Assembly: GCF_001262015.1 (NCBI RefSeq)
Contig: NZ_CP012074.1
Coordinates: forward strand, 1,136,501-1,200,500
Direction: 5' to 3'
Origin: Prevotella fusca JCM 17724
GTDB lineage: Bacteria > Bacteroidota > Bacteroidia > Bacteroidales > Bacteroidaceae
DNA length: 64,000 nucleotides
Shown here: positions 19,515 through 31,576 of the stretch, one piece after another
Numbering within the stretch: position 1 is the first letter of the stretch
Layout: every line of letters begins with the position of its first letter
Notes under the pieces: generated by a model
Database searches by the model: none
What the model saw: only the letters and a program-made list of their open reading frames with translations
Told to the model about the DNA's origin: nothing
Position numbers and translations under genes: made by a program

Positions 19515-19531
19515 GCTGCCTTTCAGGCAAC
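19515..19531 (-). promoter_or_regulatory. Second stem in the rpsL-rpsG gap
   Basis: Minus strand GUUGCCU-GAA-AGGCAGC, seven pairs with one G.U, located 8 nt after the rpsL stop and just upstream of the long hairpin. It may be part of the same regulatory RNA. The rest of the gap (19320-19453) shows no other structure. Confidence 0.45.
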
Positions 19532-19538
19532 GCAGATA

Positions 19539-19922
19539 TTACTTCTTAGCTGCTTTTGGACGCTTAGCACCGTACTTGGAACGACGCTGCGTACGGTTGG
19601 CAACACCTGCGGTATCAAGAGTACCACGAACGATGTGATAACGTACACCAGGGAGGTCCTTAACACGACCACCACGAACGAGTACTATACTGTGCTCCTG
19701 CAAGTTGTGACCCTCTCCTGGAATGTAAGAGTTAACCTCCTTCTGGTTGGTCAAACGAACACGGGCAACCTTACGCATTGCCGAATTAGGCTTCTTAGGA
19801 GTCGTCGTGTAAACACGAACGCAAACACCACGGCGCTGTGGACAGTTGTCCAAAGCCGGAGACTTGCTCTTGTCTACGATGTCCTTTCTGCCTTTTCTTA
19901 CTAACTGTGAAATAGTAGGCAT
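19539..19922 (-). CDS. rpsL: 30S ribosomal protein S12
   Basis: S12 controls decoding accuracy. At 127 aa it has the conserved [10 protein letters not shown] and [13 protein letters not shown] loops. The two lysines whose change gives streptomycin resistance in other bacteria are both present, so the sequence is of the sensitive type. It is the first gene of the str-S10-spc-alpha block, about 100 nt downstream of a perfect -7 element. Confidence 0.98.
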   Translation of the reverse strand: MPTISQLVRKGRKDIVDKSKSPALDNCPQRRGVCVRVYTTTPKKPNSAMRKVARVRLTNQKEVNSYIPGEGHNLQEHSIVLVRGGRVKDLPGVRYHIVRGTLDTAGVANRTQRRSKYGAKRPKAAKK

Positions 19923-20028
19923 AATTTTACTTTTTATTGTTATATATTTATTTTGTTTATTTTCAATCCATTACGAACACAAGCCGCACGCTTTAAAGCC
20001 TTATAATCTGCTCTGTCGTTTCGGGTTG

Positions 20029-20036
20029 CAAAGGTA
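20029..20036 (-). promoter_or_regulatory. Main promoter -7 element of the str-S10-spc-alpha block
   Basis: The minus strand reads TACCTTTG. Transcription would start near 20022, giving a leader of about 100 nt before rpsL. A -33 TTTG at the normal spacing is not found; the nearest is 12 nt upstream. Confidence 0.65.
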
Positions 20037-20114
20037 CAAAGATTCCCTCAAATGACCTAATAATAAGAAAAAGAATAATTCACCGCACCACTCATGTTAA
20101 CAATAAATAACTTT

Positions 20115-21278
20115 TTATTCATTCTTTAACACATCTGTTGGGTTGTTCTTTATTGCATTTTCTTGGACAAAGCAATTCCTGTCCAAATCTATTGTGCAAA
20201 CTTTTACTGCGTCTGCCCCTGCACCTTCCACATCATAAGTCAACTTAACAGTCCATATCTTACGCTGATTGGTATCAATATAAAATATTTGCTCATAAGC
20301 AGACAAGTTCTCGGCATTGCTATAATATTCATAACAGAGAACAGAGTCAGTAACCTTATTATTTACAGACAACAAGGCATAGACCTTTATATGTTCCGTC
20401 GTTTTTCTTTTCTCTTTATACTTCTTGAACAACAATTTATGTGCTGCATCCAACAGCATCACTGGCATGCGAGCGCTGGAGAACAAAAGGAAATAATCCA
20501 CTCTCAGACAATCAAGCACACAATCCTCCCTACCTGAAGTACAAGAACAATTAACCCTATCTGAGAAATCCAGTAAAGACACCAGACTATCTCCCAGCAC
20601 CTCAAGAGACTTTTTACCCCTTCTGCATGATATGTTCATCAGATACCTACCTGTATCCTTCGGCACATCCTGCACCCTAAAACTGTCAGTTTGTATCCAT
20701 TTACCGTTTGTCAGCAGATATGTCTTATAAACAGCATTGCTGTCTGGCAGGAACTCATCTTCTCTTATATCCTTGACCATCCTCTTATTTAAAGCAATGG
20801 CAAAAACATCATATTGATTTATTCTCGCATTGATATAACGTTCCATATCTTTTGAGTATCTGTGAACCTGCTCGTTGTTTTTACCTTTCCAAAAACCATT
20901 CTTACTATATACATCCCAGAAACTTCGTTCTTTCTCCGTGCGACCAACAAAATAAACTATATATAATTCGGTTTTGCTTTCGCCGGAAAAACAAGGCAGC
21001 ATAAGCTGTTCACCATCCGTAAGCCTCAATCCAGAAGTTCTGTCATTAGTGTTCAGGAAGTCTTTAACATTATTTTCTGTATTCCTCTTCTGAAATGTCC
21101 CACTCTTTTCCGGGCAAAACATGACAGGTCTATTTTCTATTCCAGTACCACATGCCATACCTACAGCATTGCTGTAGCACATGGAAGAGGCTGTAGCAAC
21201 GACACACCCTGCTGCAGCCACGCTATTGACACATCCTCCAAAAGATAAAATCATCAACACAAACAATAAAACTTTCAT
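20115..21278 (-). CDS. Exported protein of unknown function, 387 aa
   Basis: Not recognised. The N-terminus is a signal peptide (MKVLLFVLMILSFGGC); the Cys at 16 could be a lipobox cysteine, though Phe at -3 is a poor fit. Five cysteines fall within the first ~55 residues, spaced nine apart at 16, 25, 34 and 43. The remainder is a soluble alpha/beta-like sequence without clear repeats or membrane segments. It follows a second exported gene after 23 nt and probably shares its promoter near 22202. No convincing terminator separates it from the rpsL promoter downstream. Confidence 0.7.
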   Translation of the reverse strand: MKVLLFVLMILSFGGCVNSVAAAGCVVATASSMCYSNAVGMACGTGIENRPVMFCPEKSGTFQKRNTENNVKDFLNTNDRTSGLRLTDGEQLMLPCFSGESKTELYIVYFVGRTEKERSFWDVYSKNGFWKGKNNEQVHRYSKDMERYINARINQYDVFAIALNKRMVKDIREDEFLPDSNAVYKTYLLTNGKWIQTDSFRVQDVPKDTGRYLMNISCRRGKKSLEVLGDSLVSLLDFSDRVNCSCTSGREDCVLDCLRVDYFLLFSSARMPVMLLDAAHKLLFKKYKEKRKTTEHIKVYALLSVNNKVTDSVLCYEYYSNAENLSAYEQIFYIDTNQRKIWTVKLTYDVEGAGADAVKVCTIDLDRNCFVQENAIKNNPTDVLKNE

Positions 21279-21301
21279 ACTCGCTTCTCCTTCCGTTTAC
21301 C

Positions 21302-21973
21302 TTACAGTGGTTTCTCTACAACTACAATATGCCTGTACTCCTGCTGTTTCCAATAACGTATTGTAATTGTCCTATACTTTATTTGAGGATAAACACTCAG
21401 CTGCTTGAAAGACACAAAATCTTTATCTTTCATGGCAAGAATGTCCCTTGCCTGCTCAATATACTCCGGACAACATTCCTTATACTCAGTTTGTTTTGCC
21501 AGAATATTATTATAATACATCTTTTGAAACTGCAAAGACAACTCCTTAACAGCCTCCCAGTGATGCCTGTATAAATATCCTTCCTGTTCTTGAGAAGTCC
21601 AGACGAAATACTTTTGTTTTATAGCCTTCTCCAACCTGTTTCTTTCAGAAGAGAAGTCTAACCATACAGCAGGTGTATCGTCTGTAATTTCCTGTTTGAC
21701 ACCGATAGCTATCGTTTCCTGCAGGTTTACAACACAAATGTCATCTGGGAAGAAAAGACCAGCTCCATCAAGCGTGAAGTATGTCAATGGCATGATATAT
21801 AAAGTGTCATTTCTTTCTTCAAACATGAAATCTCCTTCATCAGCATCAGGTAAATCCAAGACAATCCCATCAATGACATACAGCTTGTTTTCCCTTACGA
21901 AACCAGCTGCACTTCCCTGTATCAAACTGCTCAACAGAATAAACAAGATCAACACTTTACTCATCCTATTCAT
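21302..21973 (-). CDS. Exported protein of unknown function, 223 aa
   Basis: Not recognised. It has a clear signal peptide (MSKVLILFILLSSLIQGSAAG, likely cleaved after SAA), then a mixed sequence with an acidic stretch (DLPDADEGDFMFEE) and two adjacent cysteines near residue 165. The start could be either of two nearby ATGs. It is first of a two-gene unit with the 387-aa exported protein. The promoter lies about 225 nt upstream, leaving a long untranslated leader. Confidence 0.7.
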   Translation of the reverse strand: MNRMSKVLILFILLSSLIQGSAAGFVRENKLYVIDGIVLDLPDADEGDFMFEERNDTLYIMPLTYFTLDGAGLFFPDDICVVNLQETIAIGVKQEITDDTPAVWLDFSSERNRLEKAIKQKYFVWTSQEQEGYLYRHHWEAVKELSLQFQKMYYNNILAKQTEYKECCPEYIEQARDILAMKDKDFVSFKQLSVYPQIKYRTITIRYWKQQEYRHIVVVEKPL

Positions 21974-22201
21974 AATACTCTTAGCTTTTAGTTGATGACA
22001 CTATTCTACAACACGCTTTAATCCTACAAGTCTTTTGTCACAGGCTTCATGCTTATCTGCTCGCAAGTACCTTACACTCGGACTATTTCCCATTCGTTCA
22101 ACACGACAGGCCCTCCTACCTTAACGTTCCTTTCTACCACCATCCCAAAAGAGAACCTCCACCAGTACAGAAAGTTTTATCTTGATGGTTTTATACCTGC
22201 A

Positions 22202-22232
22202 CAAAAATAGACTTAATTTTCTGATAAACAAA
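22202..22232 (-). promoter_or_regulatory. Promoter of the two exported-protein genes
   Basis: Minus strand TTTG (22229-22232), 19 nt, then TATTTTTG (22202-22209): a full match to the Bacteroidetes -33/-7 consensus. Confidence 0.65.
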
Positions 22233-22409
22233 GAAACAGGAAGAAAAAAGACCTATATTTTATAAGGGAGAAGGAAAATGTCTTAGCAACAACGCCTTAC
22301 TTTCCCATAGTGGGTAAAAAACAAATCTGCTGCCCAGTAAACGTTCCCCATATAAGTTAGCCATTACTGCCTTACTATACACATCATCATGACCATAATG
22401 AATCACTCC

Positions 22410-22480
22410 CCATCTTCAACCGATGTGTTGTTGCCCAGCACATGTGGTGCTATTGGTAAACACCAATGGTGCTAAACATC
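22410..22480 (+). repeat. Dispersed 71-bp intergenic repeat, copy 1
   Basis: Aligns without gaps to the reverse complement of 45109-45179, with 57 of 71 bases identical. It contains CACCAATGGTG and other short palindromes, like a REP-type element. No coding capacity. Confidence 0.7.
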
Positions 22481-22651
22481 ATACAAAATATTGCCGATGT
22501 AAAATCAACCTGCTGTTAGAAAAGAGTTGTTCTACCAAAAACAACTTAATTAAGTGCTTGCTTTTTACAAAGTCAACACAGTACTACCTGTTTAAAATCA
22601 AATCGGTTAATAAGAGCCTGAACAGATTTTTTTGGGGGGGTAAGAATACAA

Positions 22652-22681
22652 AAGCCACCTCCAATTTCTCAGAGGTGGCTT
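22652..22681 (-). terminator. Terminator of the DUF3467 gene
   Basis: A perfect 10-bp stem, AAGCCACCTC / GAGGTGGCTT, 27 nt after the stop codon, followed on the minus strand by TTGTATTC. Confidence 0.75.
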
Positions 22682-22707
22682 GCTTACTATTTCCTTTTCA
22701 AAAAAAT

Positions 22708-23037
22708 CTATGCATCAACATTACCATTTCCGAAAGGAGCAATGGTGCGTGGTTCCTGATTTGGCTCATGACGATCAATCTTGCCAAATTCCTTCTCATA
22801 ACGTACCACGTTATCCTGTAAAGCAGCAAGAAGACGCAGTGCGTGCTCTGGAGCAATGATAACACGGCTTGCCACTGTTGCCTTTGGAACACCTGGGAGA
22901 AGTGAAGCGAAATCAAGCACAAACTCTGAGCTTGAATGAGAGATTATCTGGAAGTTTGTATAAACACCTTTAGCGATTTCTGGTGAGAGATCAATCTGCA
23001 ACTGCTGTCCCTCCTGATTCTGATTGTTATTGTCCAT
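22708..23037 (-). CDS. DUF3467-type small protein
   Basis: A 109-aa cytosolic protein with a Gln/Asn-rich N-terminus (MDNNNQNQEGQQ), then a compact beta-rich domain (GVYTNFQIISHSSSEFVLDFASLLPG) and a helix with HALRLLAALQDNVVRYEKEFG. I recognise this as the DUF3467 family, often next to rpoC in Bacteroidetes; its function is unknown to me. The start is placed at MDNNN because upstream in-frame ATGs lie at or before the promoter. It has its own full promoter and a hairpin terminator, so it is an independent unit downstream of rpoC. Confidence 0.85.
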   Translation of the reverse strand: MDNNNQNQEGQQLQIDLSPEIAKGVYTNFQIISHSSSEFVLDFASLLPGVPKATVASRVIIAPEHALRLLAALQDNVVRYEKEFGKIDRHEPNQEPRTIAPFGNGNVDA

Positions 23038-23077
23038 TTTATTAATAAGATTTAGATAATACTTTATTTCTGTTATG

Positions 23078-23109
23078 CAAAGATAACACTTTAAAGTCAT
23101 TCGCACAAA
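23078..23109 (-). promoter_or_regulatory. Promoter of the DUF3467 gene
   Basis: Minus strand TTTG (23106-23109), 20 nt, TATCTTTG (23078-23085): an exact consensus, giving a leader of about 36 nt. Confidence 0.75.
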
Positions 23110-23215
23110 TCTAACAGCAAAAGATTTCATCTTGTCACCTCCCTTTGCTCGACAATACTCCTGGGATGTTCCACTGACGCCCCTGAGCATTCTGCACAAT
23201 CAACGACCAAAAAAC

Positions 23216-23251
23216 AAAAAGGGATTCACAGCCTCGCCGTGAATCCTTTTT
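23216..23251 (-). terminator. Terminator of the rpoBC operon
   Basis: AAAAAGG(G)ATTCAC pairs with GTGAATCCTTTTT with one bulged G; U-rich sequence follows on the minus strand. It lies 26 nt after the rpoC stop. Confidence 0.85.
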
Positions 23252-23276
23252 AATATTATGTATGTAGAGGGCTGGA

Positions 23277-26200
23277 TTACTCCTGCGTCGCCTCTGCTAC
23301 TTCCTGATTAGCATAATCAAGGACATTCTTCCTGTTAGCCTCCATACGCTCATGCTCCTCCTGTGAACCGACAACGAGTTTCTGCCACTGGCGAAGACCA
23401 GTACCAGCAGGAATGAGGTGACCGCAGATAACGTTCTCCTTCATTCCCTCAAGGTTATCGCTCTTACCACGGAGAGCAGCCTCGTTGAGTACCTTTGTTG
23501 TCTCCTGGAAGGAAGCAGCACTCATAAAGCTCTTCGTACCGAGGGCAGCACGTGTGATACCCTGAAGAATCTGGGTAGCTGTTGCCTGTACGGCATCACG
23601 CACCTGAACGAGCTTGAGGTCACGACGCTTGAGGCTTGAATTCTCATCACGCAGCTTGCGCACAGAGAGAATCTGCCCCTTATAACAGTTCTCAGAATCA
23701 CCCGGGTCGGTAACAACTTTCTTACCCCAGATACGGTCGTTCTCCTCAGCGAAGTCGAGCTTATCAATAAGCTCCTGCTCAAGGAACGTTGTATCTCCCG
23801 GATCGTCAATACGTACCTTACGCATCATCTGACGGACGATAATCTCAAAGTGTTTGTCATTGATCTTCACACCCTGCAAGCGATATACGTCCTGAACCTC
23901 ATTGACAATATACTCCTGTACGGCTGTTGGACCCATGATAGACAAGATGTCAGCCGGAGTGGTAATACCATCAGACAGTGGAGTACCAGCACGAACAGCA
24001 TCGTGTTCCTGCACGAGAATCTGCTTAGACAGACTAACAAGGTACTTACGCTGCTCACCTGTCTTGGAAGTCACGATAATCTCACGGTTACCACGCTTCA
24101 CCTTACCCATGGTAATCTCACCATCGATTTCAGACACGACAGCAGGATTAGATGGGTTACGAGCCTCGAAGAGCTCAGTAACACGTGGAAGACCACCGGT
24201 AATATCACCAGCACCACCAACAGAACGTGGAATCTTAACGAATGTCATACCCGTCTTAATCTCAGCACCATCGAGAAGTACCTGCTCCAAGTGACCACCT
24301 ACGGGGAGGTTATAGGTACCAAGAATGTCAGATGGAGCATAAAGCCCATCAGCACCTTTCTTAGCTCCAACCTTAACAACATCTACTGTCGGAAGTTTTG
24401 TCTTATCACGTGAGTCAATAATGATACGCTCGGTAAGACCTGTCGCATCATCGGTTTCCGCCTTATAGGTTACACCTTCTACTACATCGTGCAGACGGAG
24501 AACACCGGCATACTCACTAACGATAACAGCATTGAACGGATCCCACTTACAAATCAAATCACCCTTCTTAACAGTGTCACCCGACTTGAAGTAGAGCGCA
24601 CTACCATAAGGTACATTGTCTGTAAGAAGTACGATACCAGTATTAGGATCGATGAAGCGAATTTCAGCAAGACGGCTGACAACCATCTGACATTCTTTCT
24701 CATCATCGTCAACAAATGGCACGGTACGAAGCTCATCGAATTCAATCTTAGCATCGTTCTTGGCAACAATCGTTGCATTGGCAGCTGCATTACCAGCCAC
24801 ACCACCGGCGTGGAACGTACGAAGTGTAAGCTGTGTACCTGGTTCACCAATAGCCTGTGCAGCAATGACACCGACAGCCTCACCCATCTGTACCATGCGT
24901 GCCGTAGCAAGGTTACGTCCATAACACTTCTTACAAACACCCCTCTTGCTCTCACAAGTGAGTACGGAGCGAATCTCAACCATCTCGATTGGCGAATTCT
25001 CAATAGCCTGTGCCTTTGCCTCGGTGATTTCCTCACCTGCAGCAACGATAATGTCACCTGTTGTTGGATTAACAACGTCGTGTACAGACACACGACCTAA
25101 AATACGCTCGTACAGAGTTGCAATCGTCTCATCACCATTCTTCAAGGCACGACACTCAAGACCACGGAGTGAACCACAGTCTTCCTCATTGATGATAACA
25201 TCGTGAGAAACGTCAACAAGACGACGTGTCAGGTATCCGGCATCGGCAGTCTTCATAGCCGTATCAGCAAGACCCTTACGGGCACCGTGAGAAGCAATAA
25301 AGTACTCCAGCACCGACATACCCTCCTTGAAGTTAGAGATAATCGGGTTTTCAATAATCTGAGCTCCTTCAGCACCAGCCTTCTGTGGCTTAGCCATCAG
25401 ACCACGCATACCAGCAAGCTGTGCAATCTGGTCAGCAGAACCACGGGCACCAGAGTCAAGCATCATATATACAGCATTAAATCCCTGATCAGCCTCTGTC
25501 ATGTGCTTCATCACACTCTGCTTAAGGTTGTTGTTTACGTGTGTCCACGCATCAATAACCTGATTGTAACGCTCCTTGTCAGTGATGAAACCCATTTCAT
25601 AGTTAGCCTTCACCTGATCAACCTCACTCTGACCCTTACCTACGATATCTGTCTTCTCAACAGGAACGATGATGTCATCGAGGTTGAAAGAAAGACCAGC
25701 AACATAAGCCATGCGATAACCGAGGTTCTTGATACCATCAAGGAATTCACATGCACGTGCCATACCGACAGCCTTGATAACATCAGCAATAAGACCACGA
25801 AGAGACTTCTTTGAGATAATACCATTGAAGAAACCAACCTCAACAGGAATGATCTGGTTCACGATGACACGACCAACTGAAGTCTCAACCATACGCTTCA
25901 GAATCTTGCCATCAACGAGGTCGTCAACGACAACCTTTACCTGTGCATGGAGGTCACACTTCTTCTCATTGTAAGCAATAATTGCTTCCTCTGAACCGTA
26001 GAAAGTGAGACCTTCGCCCTTTGCACCTGGACGGATCTTTGTGATATAGTAGAGACCAAGCACCATATCCTGTGACGGAACGGTGATAGGCGCACCATTA
26101 GCAGGGTTGAGAATGTTATGGCTCTGGAGCATCAGAACCTGTGTCTCCAACACAGCTTCATTGCTCAATGGGAGATGGACAGCCATCTGATCACCATCGA

Positions 26201-27650
26201 AGTCGGCGTTGAACGCTGTACATGCCAATGGATGCAACTGGATAGCCTTACCCTCTATCAGCTTAGGCTGGAATGCCTGAATACCAAGACGGTGAAGTGT
26301 AGGGGCACGGTTCAACATTACCGGATGACCCTTCATTACGTTCTCAAGAATATCCCAGATAACCGGCTCACGGCGGTCAACAATTTTCTTGGCACTCTTT
26401 ACGGTCTTCACGATACCGCGCTCAATGAGCTTACGGATAATGAACGGCTTATAAAGCTCGGCTGCCATCAACTTAGGCAGACCACACTCACCCATCTTCA
26501 ACTCCGGACCAACGACGATAACTGAACGTGCAGAATAGTCTACACGTTTACCGAGGAGGTTCTGACGGAAACGTCCCTGCTTACCCTTCAAAGAGTCAGA
26601 GAGTGACTTCAACGGGCGGTTGCTCTCGCTCTTCACAGCTGAAGACTTACGGCTGTTGTCGAAGAGAGAATCAACAGCTTCCTGGAGCATACGCTTCTCA
26701 TTACGGAGAATAACCTCAGGAGCCTTGATTTCCATGAGTCGCTTCAAACGATTGTTACGAATGATGACACGACGATAAAGGTCGTTAAGGTCGGATGTTG
26801 CAAAACGACCACCATCCAATGGCACCAACGGACGAAGCTCTGGTGGAGTAACAGGAACGATCTTCATGATCATCCACTCCGGATTGTTCACACCAATCGA
26901 CTGGCGGAAACCTTCAACAACCTGCAGACGCTTCAAAGCCTCTGTCTTACGCTGCTGACTTGAGTCAGTTGTTGCACGGTCACGCAATTCACCAGCCAGA
27001 CGGTCAAGGTCGATACCAGAAAGGAGGTCATAGATAGCCTCTGCACCCATCTTGGCAATAAACTTGCTCGGGTCAGAATCATCCAGACGCTCATTTCCTT
27101 CGGGCAGCTTATTGTCAAGGATATCAAGATACTCATCCTCAGAGAGAAGATCGAACTTATGAGAGCCATTCAAATCTTCCTCAGTATCGGCATTCTTCAT
27201 ACCCTCTACGACACCCGGCTGGATGACAACATACTTCTCGTAGTAAATAACAGCATCGAGCTTCTTGGTTGGCATACCGAGAAGGTATCCGATTTTGTTA
27301 GGAAGGCTACGGAAATACCAGATATGAGCAACAGGGACAACCAGTTCGATATGACCGGCACGCTCGCGTCGTACTTTCTTCTCTGTCACCTCAACACCAC
27401 AACGGTCGCAGACAATTCCCTTGTAGCGAATACGCTTGTACTTACCGCAGGCACACTCATAGTCCTTTGTAGGACCAAAGATGCGCTCACAGAACAAACC
27501 GTCACGCTCTGGTTTATAGGTACGGTAGTTGATGGTCTCTGGCTTGGTTACCTCACCAAAGGAGTTCTCAAGGATTTCCTCAGGTGAAGCCAGTCCGATA
27601 GTAATCTTGCTGAAATTACTCTTTACTTTATTATCTTTCTTAAAAGCCAT
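23277..27650 (-). CDS. rpoC: DNA-directed RNA polymerase subunit beta-prime
   Basis: Beta-prime carries the catalytic magnesium site. The 1457-aa protein has the N-terminal zinc finger cysteines C66, C68, C81 and C84, the active-site motif NADFDGD (481-487) with its three Asp ligands, and the later C-terminal zinc site ([13 protein letters not shown]). The trigger-loop region (RTFHAGGVA) is also present. It begins 28 nt after rpoB and ends before a hairpin terminator. Confidence 0.99.
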   Translation of the reverse strand: MAFKKDNKVKSNFSKITIGLASPEEILENSFGEVTKPETINYRTYKPERDGLFCERIFGPTKDYECACGKYKRIRYKGIVCDRCGVEVTEKKVRRERAGHIELVVPVAHIWYFRSLPNKIGYLLGMPTKKLDAVIYYEKYVVIQPGVVEGMKNADTEEDLNGSHKFDLLSEDEYLDILDNKLPEGNERLDDSDPSKFIAKMGAEAIYDLLSGIDLDRLAGELRDRATTDSSQQRKTEALKRLQVVEGFRQSIGVNNPEWMIMKIVPVTPPELRPLVPLDGGRFATSDLNDLYRRVIIRNNRLKRLMEIKAPEVILRNEKRMLQEAVDSLFDNSRKSSAVKSESNRPLKSLSDSLKGKQGRFRQNLLGKRVDYSARSVIVVGPELKMGECGLPKLMAAELYKPFIIRKLIERGIVKTVKSAKKIVDRREPVIWDILENVMKGHPVMLNRAPTLHRLGIQAFQPKLIEGKAIQLHPLACTAFNADFDGDQMAVHLPLSNEAVLETQVLMLQSHNILNPANGAPITVPSQDMVLGLYYITKIRPGAKGEGLTFYGSEEAIIAYNEKKCDLHAQVKVVVDDLVDGKILKRMVETSVGRVIVNQIIPVEVGFFNGIISKKSLRGLIADVIKAVGMARACEFLDGIKNLGYRMAYVAGLSFNLDDIIVPVEKTDIVGKGQSEVDQVKANYEMGFITDKERYNQVIDAWTHVNNNLKQSVMKHMTEADQGFNAVYMMLDSGARGSADQIAQLAGMRGLMAKPQKAGAEGAQIIENPIISNFKEGMSVLEYFIASHGARKGLADTAMKTADAGYLTRRLVDVSHDVIINEEDCGSLRGLECRALKNGDETIATLYERILGRVSVHDVVNPTTGDIIVAAGEEITEAKAQAIENSPIEMVEIRSVLTCESKRGVCKKCYGRNLATARMVQMGEAVGVIAAQAIGEPGTQLTLRTFHAGGVAGNAAANATIVAKNDAKIEFDELRTVPFVDDDEKECQMVVSRLAEIRFIDPNTGIVLLTDNVPYGSALYFKSGDTVKKGDLICKWDPFNAVIVSEYAGVLRLHDVVEGVTYKAETDDATGLTERIIIDSRDKTKLPTVDVVKVGAKKGADGLYAPSDILGTYNLPVGGHLEQVLLDGAEIKTGMTFVKIPRSVGGAGDITGGLPRVTELFEARNPSNPAVVSEIDGEITMGKVKRGNREIIVTSKTGEQRKYLVSLSKQILVQEHDAVRAGTPLSDGITTPADILSIMGPTAVQEYIVNEVQDVYRLQGVKINDKHFEIIVRQMMRKVRIDDPGDTTFLEQELIDKLDFAEENDRIWGKKVVTDPGDSENCYKGQILSVRKLRDENSSLKRRDLKLVQVRDAVQATATQILQGITRAALGTKSFMSAASFQETTKVLNEAALRGKSDNLEGMKENVICGHLIPAGTGLRQWQKLVVGSQEEHERMEANRKNVLDYANQEVAEATQE

Positions 27651-27678
27651 TTTTTACTTCTATTATGGGGTGTACGTA

Positions 27679-30600
27679 TTAATCAAGTTTGATGCTCAGA
27701 CCGAGACCACGAAGTTCATGCAACAGCACGTTCAGTGACTCTGGAATACCTGGAGTTGGCATTGGCTCACCCTTAACGATAGCCTCGTAAGCCTTTGAAC
27801 GACCAACAACGTCATCAGACTTAATTGTCAAGATTTCCTGAAGAACATGAGATGCTCCGAAAGCCTCAATAGCCCAGACCTCCATCTCTCCGAAACGCTG
27901 ACCACCAAATTGTGCCTTGCCACCAAGTGGCTGCTGGGTAATCAATGAGTACGGACCAATGCTACGAGCGTGCATCTTATCTTCAACCATGTGACCAAGT
28001 TTCAAGAAGTAAGTGATACCCACTGTAGCTGGCTGATCGAACTTCTCACCTGTCTCACCATCATAGATGTAGGTTGAACAGAGATTTGGCAGACCAGCCT
28101 TGTCCGTCCACTCCTTCAGGTCAGAAAGTTTGGCACCATCGAAGATAGGAGTTGCAAACTTAACACCCAACTTGTGACCTGCGGCACCGAGGATAGCCTC
28201 GAAAATCTGACCAAGGTTCATACGTGAAGGCACACCCATTGGGTTCAGCACCAAGTCTACAGGACTACCATCCTCCAGGAACGGCATATCCTCTGTACGT
28301 ACAACCTTTGAAACGATACCCTTGTTACCGTGACGACCAGCAAGTTTATCACCTACCTGAATCTTACGTTTCTTGGCAATGTAAACCTTTGCCATCTGAA
28401 GAACACCCGAAGGAAGTTCATCACCGATAGTGATGGCAAACTTCTTACGCTTCAGTTCAGCATCCATCTGCTTGTACTTGCGGATGTAGTTCATAATCAA
28501 CTTCTGGATAAGAAAATTGGTATGCTCATCATCTGTCCAGCCATTTGATTGGATGCCCTCATAGTCGAGGTTCATCAACGCTGCAACGGTAAACTTGCTG
28601 CCCCTGGTGATAATCTCTGCATCAGAGTAGTCCTTGACACCCTCTGAGACTTTATCTTCTGTCAACTCAAGCAACTTGTCAACCAACAGCTCCTTCAAAT
28701 CGTTGATCTTAGCCTCCTGCTCTTCATCAATCTTGGCAAGTGTAACTTTGTCCAGTCGCTTGCTTTCACGTGTCTTGATGGCACGGCTAAAGAGCTTCTT
28801 ATCGATAACAACACCACTTAATGAAGGATTTGCCTTCAGTGAAGAATCCTTCACGTCACCAGCCTTGTCACCGAAGATTGCACGGAGAAGTTTCTCCTCT
28901 GGTGAAGGATCACTCTCGCCCTTAGGCGAAATCTTACCAATCATGATATCGCCAGGCTCAACACGAGCACCGATACGGATAATACCATTATCGTCAAGAT
29001 CCTTAGTAGCTTCCTCACTTACGTTAGGGATGTCTGCAGTGAACTCCTCAACACCACGCTTGGTTTCACGAACTTCAAGAGAATACTCGTCAACGTGAAC
29101 TGAGGTCAATACGTCCTCACGGACCATACGCTCAGAGATAACAATAGCATCCTCATAGTTGTAACCTTTCCAAGGCATATAAGCAACAACAAGGTTTCGA
29201 CCCAATGCCAACTCACCGTTCTCTGTAGCATAACCCTCTGTAAGAATATCACCCTTCTTCACACGCTGACCCTTCTCGCAAATAGGACGGAGGTCAACAA
29301 CCATATTCTGGTTGGTGCGACGGAACTTAGGAATACGATATTCCTTCAAGGCAGGCTCGAAACTTACAAACTCCTCGTCCTCTGTACGATCATAGAGGAT
29401 ACGGATGGTTGTAGCGTCAACATACTCGATTACACCTTCGCCTTCTGCAGTAATCATCGTACGTGAATCCTCACACACCTGCTTCTCAAGACCAGTACCA
29501 ACGATAGGAGCATCATTGTGAAGCAATGGAACAGCCTGACGCATCATGTTACATCCCATCAACGCACGGTGACCGTCATCATGCTCCAAGAATGGAATCA
29601 GACCTGCTGATACAGAAGCAATCTGTTGCGGTGAAACGTCAATGAGAGCTACTGAATCTGGAGCAACAACAGGGTAGTCTGCATCCTGACGACACTTAAC
29701 AAAATTGCGAATAAATGTACCATCAGCATTCAATGGTGCATTACCCTGTCCGATAATCTGATCCTCTTCCTCCTCTGCTGTCAAGAACAGAACATCCTTG
29801 TTGTCCATATCAACCTTAGCATCGCTCACACGACGGTATGGTGTCACGATGAAACCAAGATCATTGATCTTTGCATACATACAAAGTGAAGAAATCAAAC
29901 CGATGTTAGGACCTTCAGGAGACTCAATAGGACAAAGACGGCCGTAGTGGGTATAGTGAACGTCACGCACCTCAAAACCTGCACGCTCACGAGACAGACC
30001 ACCAGGACCAAGCGCCGAAAGACGACGTTTGTGAGTTACCTCAGCCAACGGGTTGGTCTGATCCATGAACTGACTCAATGGATTAGTGCCAAAGAATGAG
30101 TTGATGACACTTGAGATGGTCTTTGCATTAATCAGATCCGTTGGCTGGAACACTTCGCTGTCACGAACGTTCATACGCTCACGGATTGTACGATTCATAC
30201 GTGCAAGACCGATAGAGAACTGATTAGCCAGCTGCTCACCTACAGTACGAACACGACGGTTTGACAGGTGGTCAATATCATCAACCGTTGCATTTGAATT
30301 GATAAGGCTGATAAGATACTTGATAATCTCAATGATATCGTCCTTTGTCAGTACACGTACATCCATATCCGTATCCAAATTCAACTTCTTGTTGATACGA
30401 TAACGACCTACTTCACCCAAATCATAACGTTTGTCTGAGAAGAAGAGGTTCTGGAATACCTCACGTGCACTTGCATCATCAGCAGCATCAGCATTACGCA
30501 ACTGACGATAAATATAGTTTACTGCCTCAATCTCCGAGTGGCTCGGGTCTTTGGCAAGTGTATTGAAAATGATAGAGTACTTGCTCGCAGCCTCTTCATC

Positions 30601-31488
30601 CTTATGGAGCAGGATTGTAGAAACAGAGCTGTCAAGAATCTCATCAACATTCTCTTCTGTGATGACAGTCTCACGCTCAACAACAACCTCGTTACGCTCG
30701 ATAGAAACGACCTCACCGGTATCCTCATCAACAAAGTCTTCAGTCCAAGACTTCATCACATTACCAGCAATCTTACGACCGATAGCTGCCTTCATATTCT
30801 TCTTGTTGACCTTCACCTCCTCACAGAGATCAAATATCTGAAGGATGTCACGATCAGACTCATAACCAATAGCACGAAGCATAGTGGTTACAGGCAGCTT
30901 CTTCTTACGGTCAATATAAGCATACATGACATTATTGATGTCAGTAGCAAACTCAATCCATGAACCCTTAAACGGGATAATTCGTGCACTGTAGAGAACA
31001 GTACCATTAGCATGGACACCCTGACCGAAGAACACACCCGGAGAACGATGCAACTGAGAAACCACAACACGCTCAGCACCATTGATCACAAAAGTACCAT
31101 TACTGGTCATGTAAGGAATTGTTCCCAGGAATACATCCTGAATAAATGTACCGAAGTCCTCATGATCAGGATCAGTACAATACAGCTTCATCTTTGCCTT
31201 CAAAGGTACACTGTATGTCAAGCCACGTTCCAAACACTCATCAATAGTGTATCTTGGTGGGTCAACATAGTAATCCAAGAACTCAAGGACGAAATTATTA
31301 CGCGTATCGGTGATAGGGAAGTTCTCTGCAAACACCTTATACAAACCATCATTCTTGCGTTCCTCAGGCGGAGTATCCAGCTGTAAGAAGTCACGGAAAG
31401 ACTTCAACTGCACATCGAGGAAATCCGGATATGGGTACGGACTCTTAACGCTGGCGAAATTTACTCTGGGTTTATTTTCTAATGCCAT
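27679..31488 (-). CDS. rpoB: DNA-directed RNA polymerase subunit beta
   Basis: Beta forms the other half of the RNA polymerase cleft. The 1269-aa protein has the rifampicin-pocket region [33 protein letters not shown], in which the usual resistance positions (Q, D, H, S) look wild type. It also has the C-terminal clamp-contacting motif with [23 protein letters not shown]. Transcription from rplL reaches it through a leader with an attenuator-like hairpin. Confidence 0.99.
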   Translation of the reverse strand: MALENKPRVNFASVKSPYPYPDFLDVQLKSFRDFLQLDTPPEERKNDGLYKVFAENFPITDTRNNFVLEFLDYYVDPPRYTIDECLERGLTYSVPLKAKMKLYCTDPDHEDFGTFIQDVFLGTIPYMTSNGTFVINGAERVVVSQLHRSPGVFFGQGVHANGTVLYSARIIPFKGSWIEFATDINNVMYAYIDRKKKLPVTTMLRAIGYESDRDILQIFDLCEEVKVNKKNMKAAIGRKIAGNVMKSWTEDFVDEDTGEVVSIERNEVVVERETVITEENVDEILDSSVSTILLHKDEEAASKYSIIFNTLAKDPSHSEIEAVNYIYRQLRNADAADDASAREVFQNLFFSDKRYDLGEVGRYRINKKLNLDTDMDVRVLTKDDIIEIIKYLISLINSNATVDDIDHLSNRRVRTVGEQLANQFSIGLARMNRTIRERMNVRDSEVFQPTDLINAKTISSVINSFFGTNPLSQFMDQTNPLAEVTHKRRLSALGPGGLSRERAGFEVRDVHYTHYGRLCPIESPEGPNIGLISSLCMYAKINDLGFIVTPYRRVSDAKVDMDNKDVLFLTAEEEEDQIIGQGNAPLNADGTFIRNFVKCRQDADYPVVAPDSVALIDVSPQQIASVSAGLIPFLEHDDGHRALMGCNMMRQAVPLLHNDAPIVGTGLEKQVCEDSRTMITAEGEGVIEYVDATTIRILYDRTEDEEFVSFEPALKEYRIPKFRRTNQNMVVDLRPICEKGQRVKKGDILTEGYATENGELALGRNLVVAYMPWKGYNYEDAIVISERMVREDVLTSVHVDEYSLEVRETKRGVEEFTADIPNVSEEATKDLDDNGIIRIGARVEPGDIMIGKISPKGESDPSPEEKLLRAIFGDKAGDVKDSSLKANPSLSGVVIDKKLFSRAIKTRESKRLDKVTLAKIDEEQEAKINDLKELLVDKLLELTEDKVSEGVKDYSDAEIITRGSKFTVAALMNLDYEGIQSNGWTDDEHTNFLIQKLIMNYIRKYKQMDAELKRKKFAITIGDELPSGVLQMAKVYIAKKRKIQVGDKLAGRHGNKGIVSKVVRTEDMPFLEDGSPVDLVLNPMGVPSRMNLGQIFEAILGAAGHKLGVKFATPIFDGAKLSDLKEWTDKAGLPNLCSTYIYDGETGEKFDQPATVGITYFLKLGHMVEDKMHARSIGPYSLITQQPLGGKAQFGGQRFGEMEVWAIEAFGASHVLQEILTIKSDDVVGRSKAYEAIVKGEPMPTPGIPESLNVLLHELRGLGLSIKLD

Positions 31489-31576
31489 AACTGAAATTAA
31501 ATGTTCGAATGTTTAAAGTCCCCGGCGGACTAAAAGAGGGAAAAAGACTCCCAGTAGATGTCAAAAGACACAAAAA

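Larger units (their letters stand above)
21974..22707. other. 734-bp intergenic region
   Basis: It holds the promoter at 22202-22232, one copy of a 71-bp dispersed repeat at 22410-22480, a T7G7 homopolymer run at 22627-22640 and the hairpin terminator at 22652-22681. No credible protein gene was found. Confidence 0.7.
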
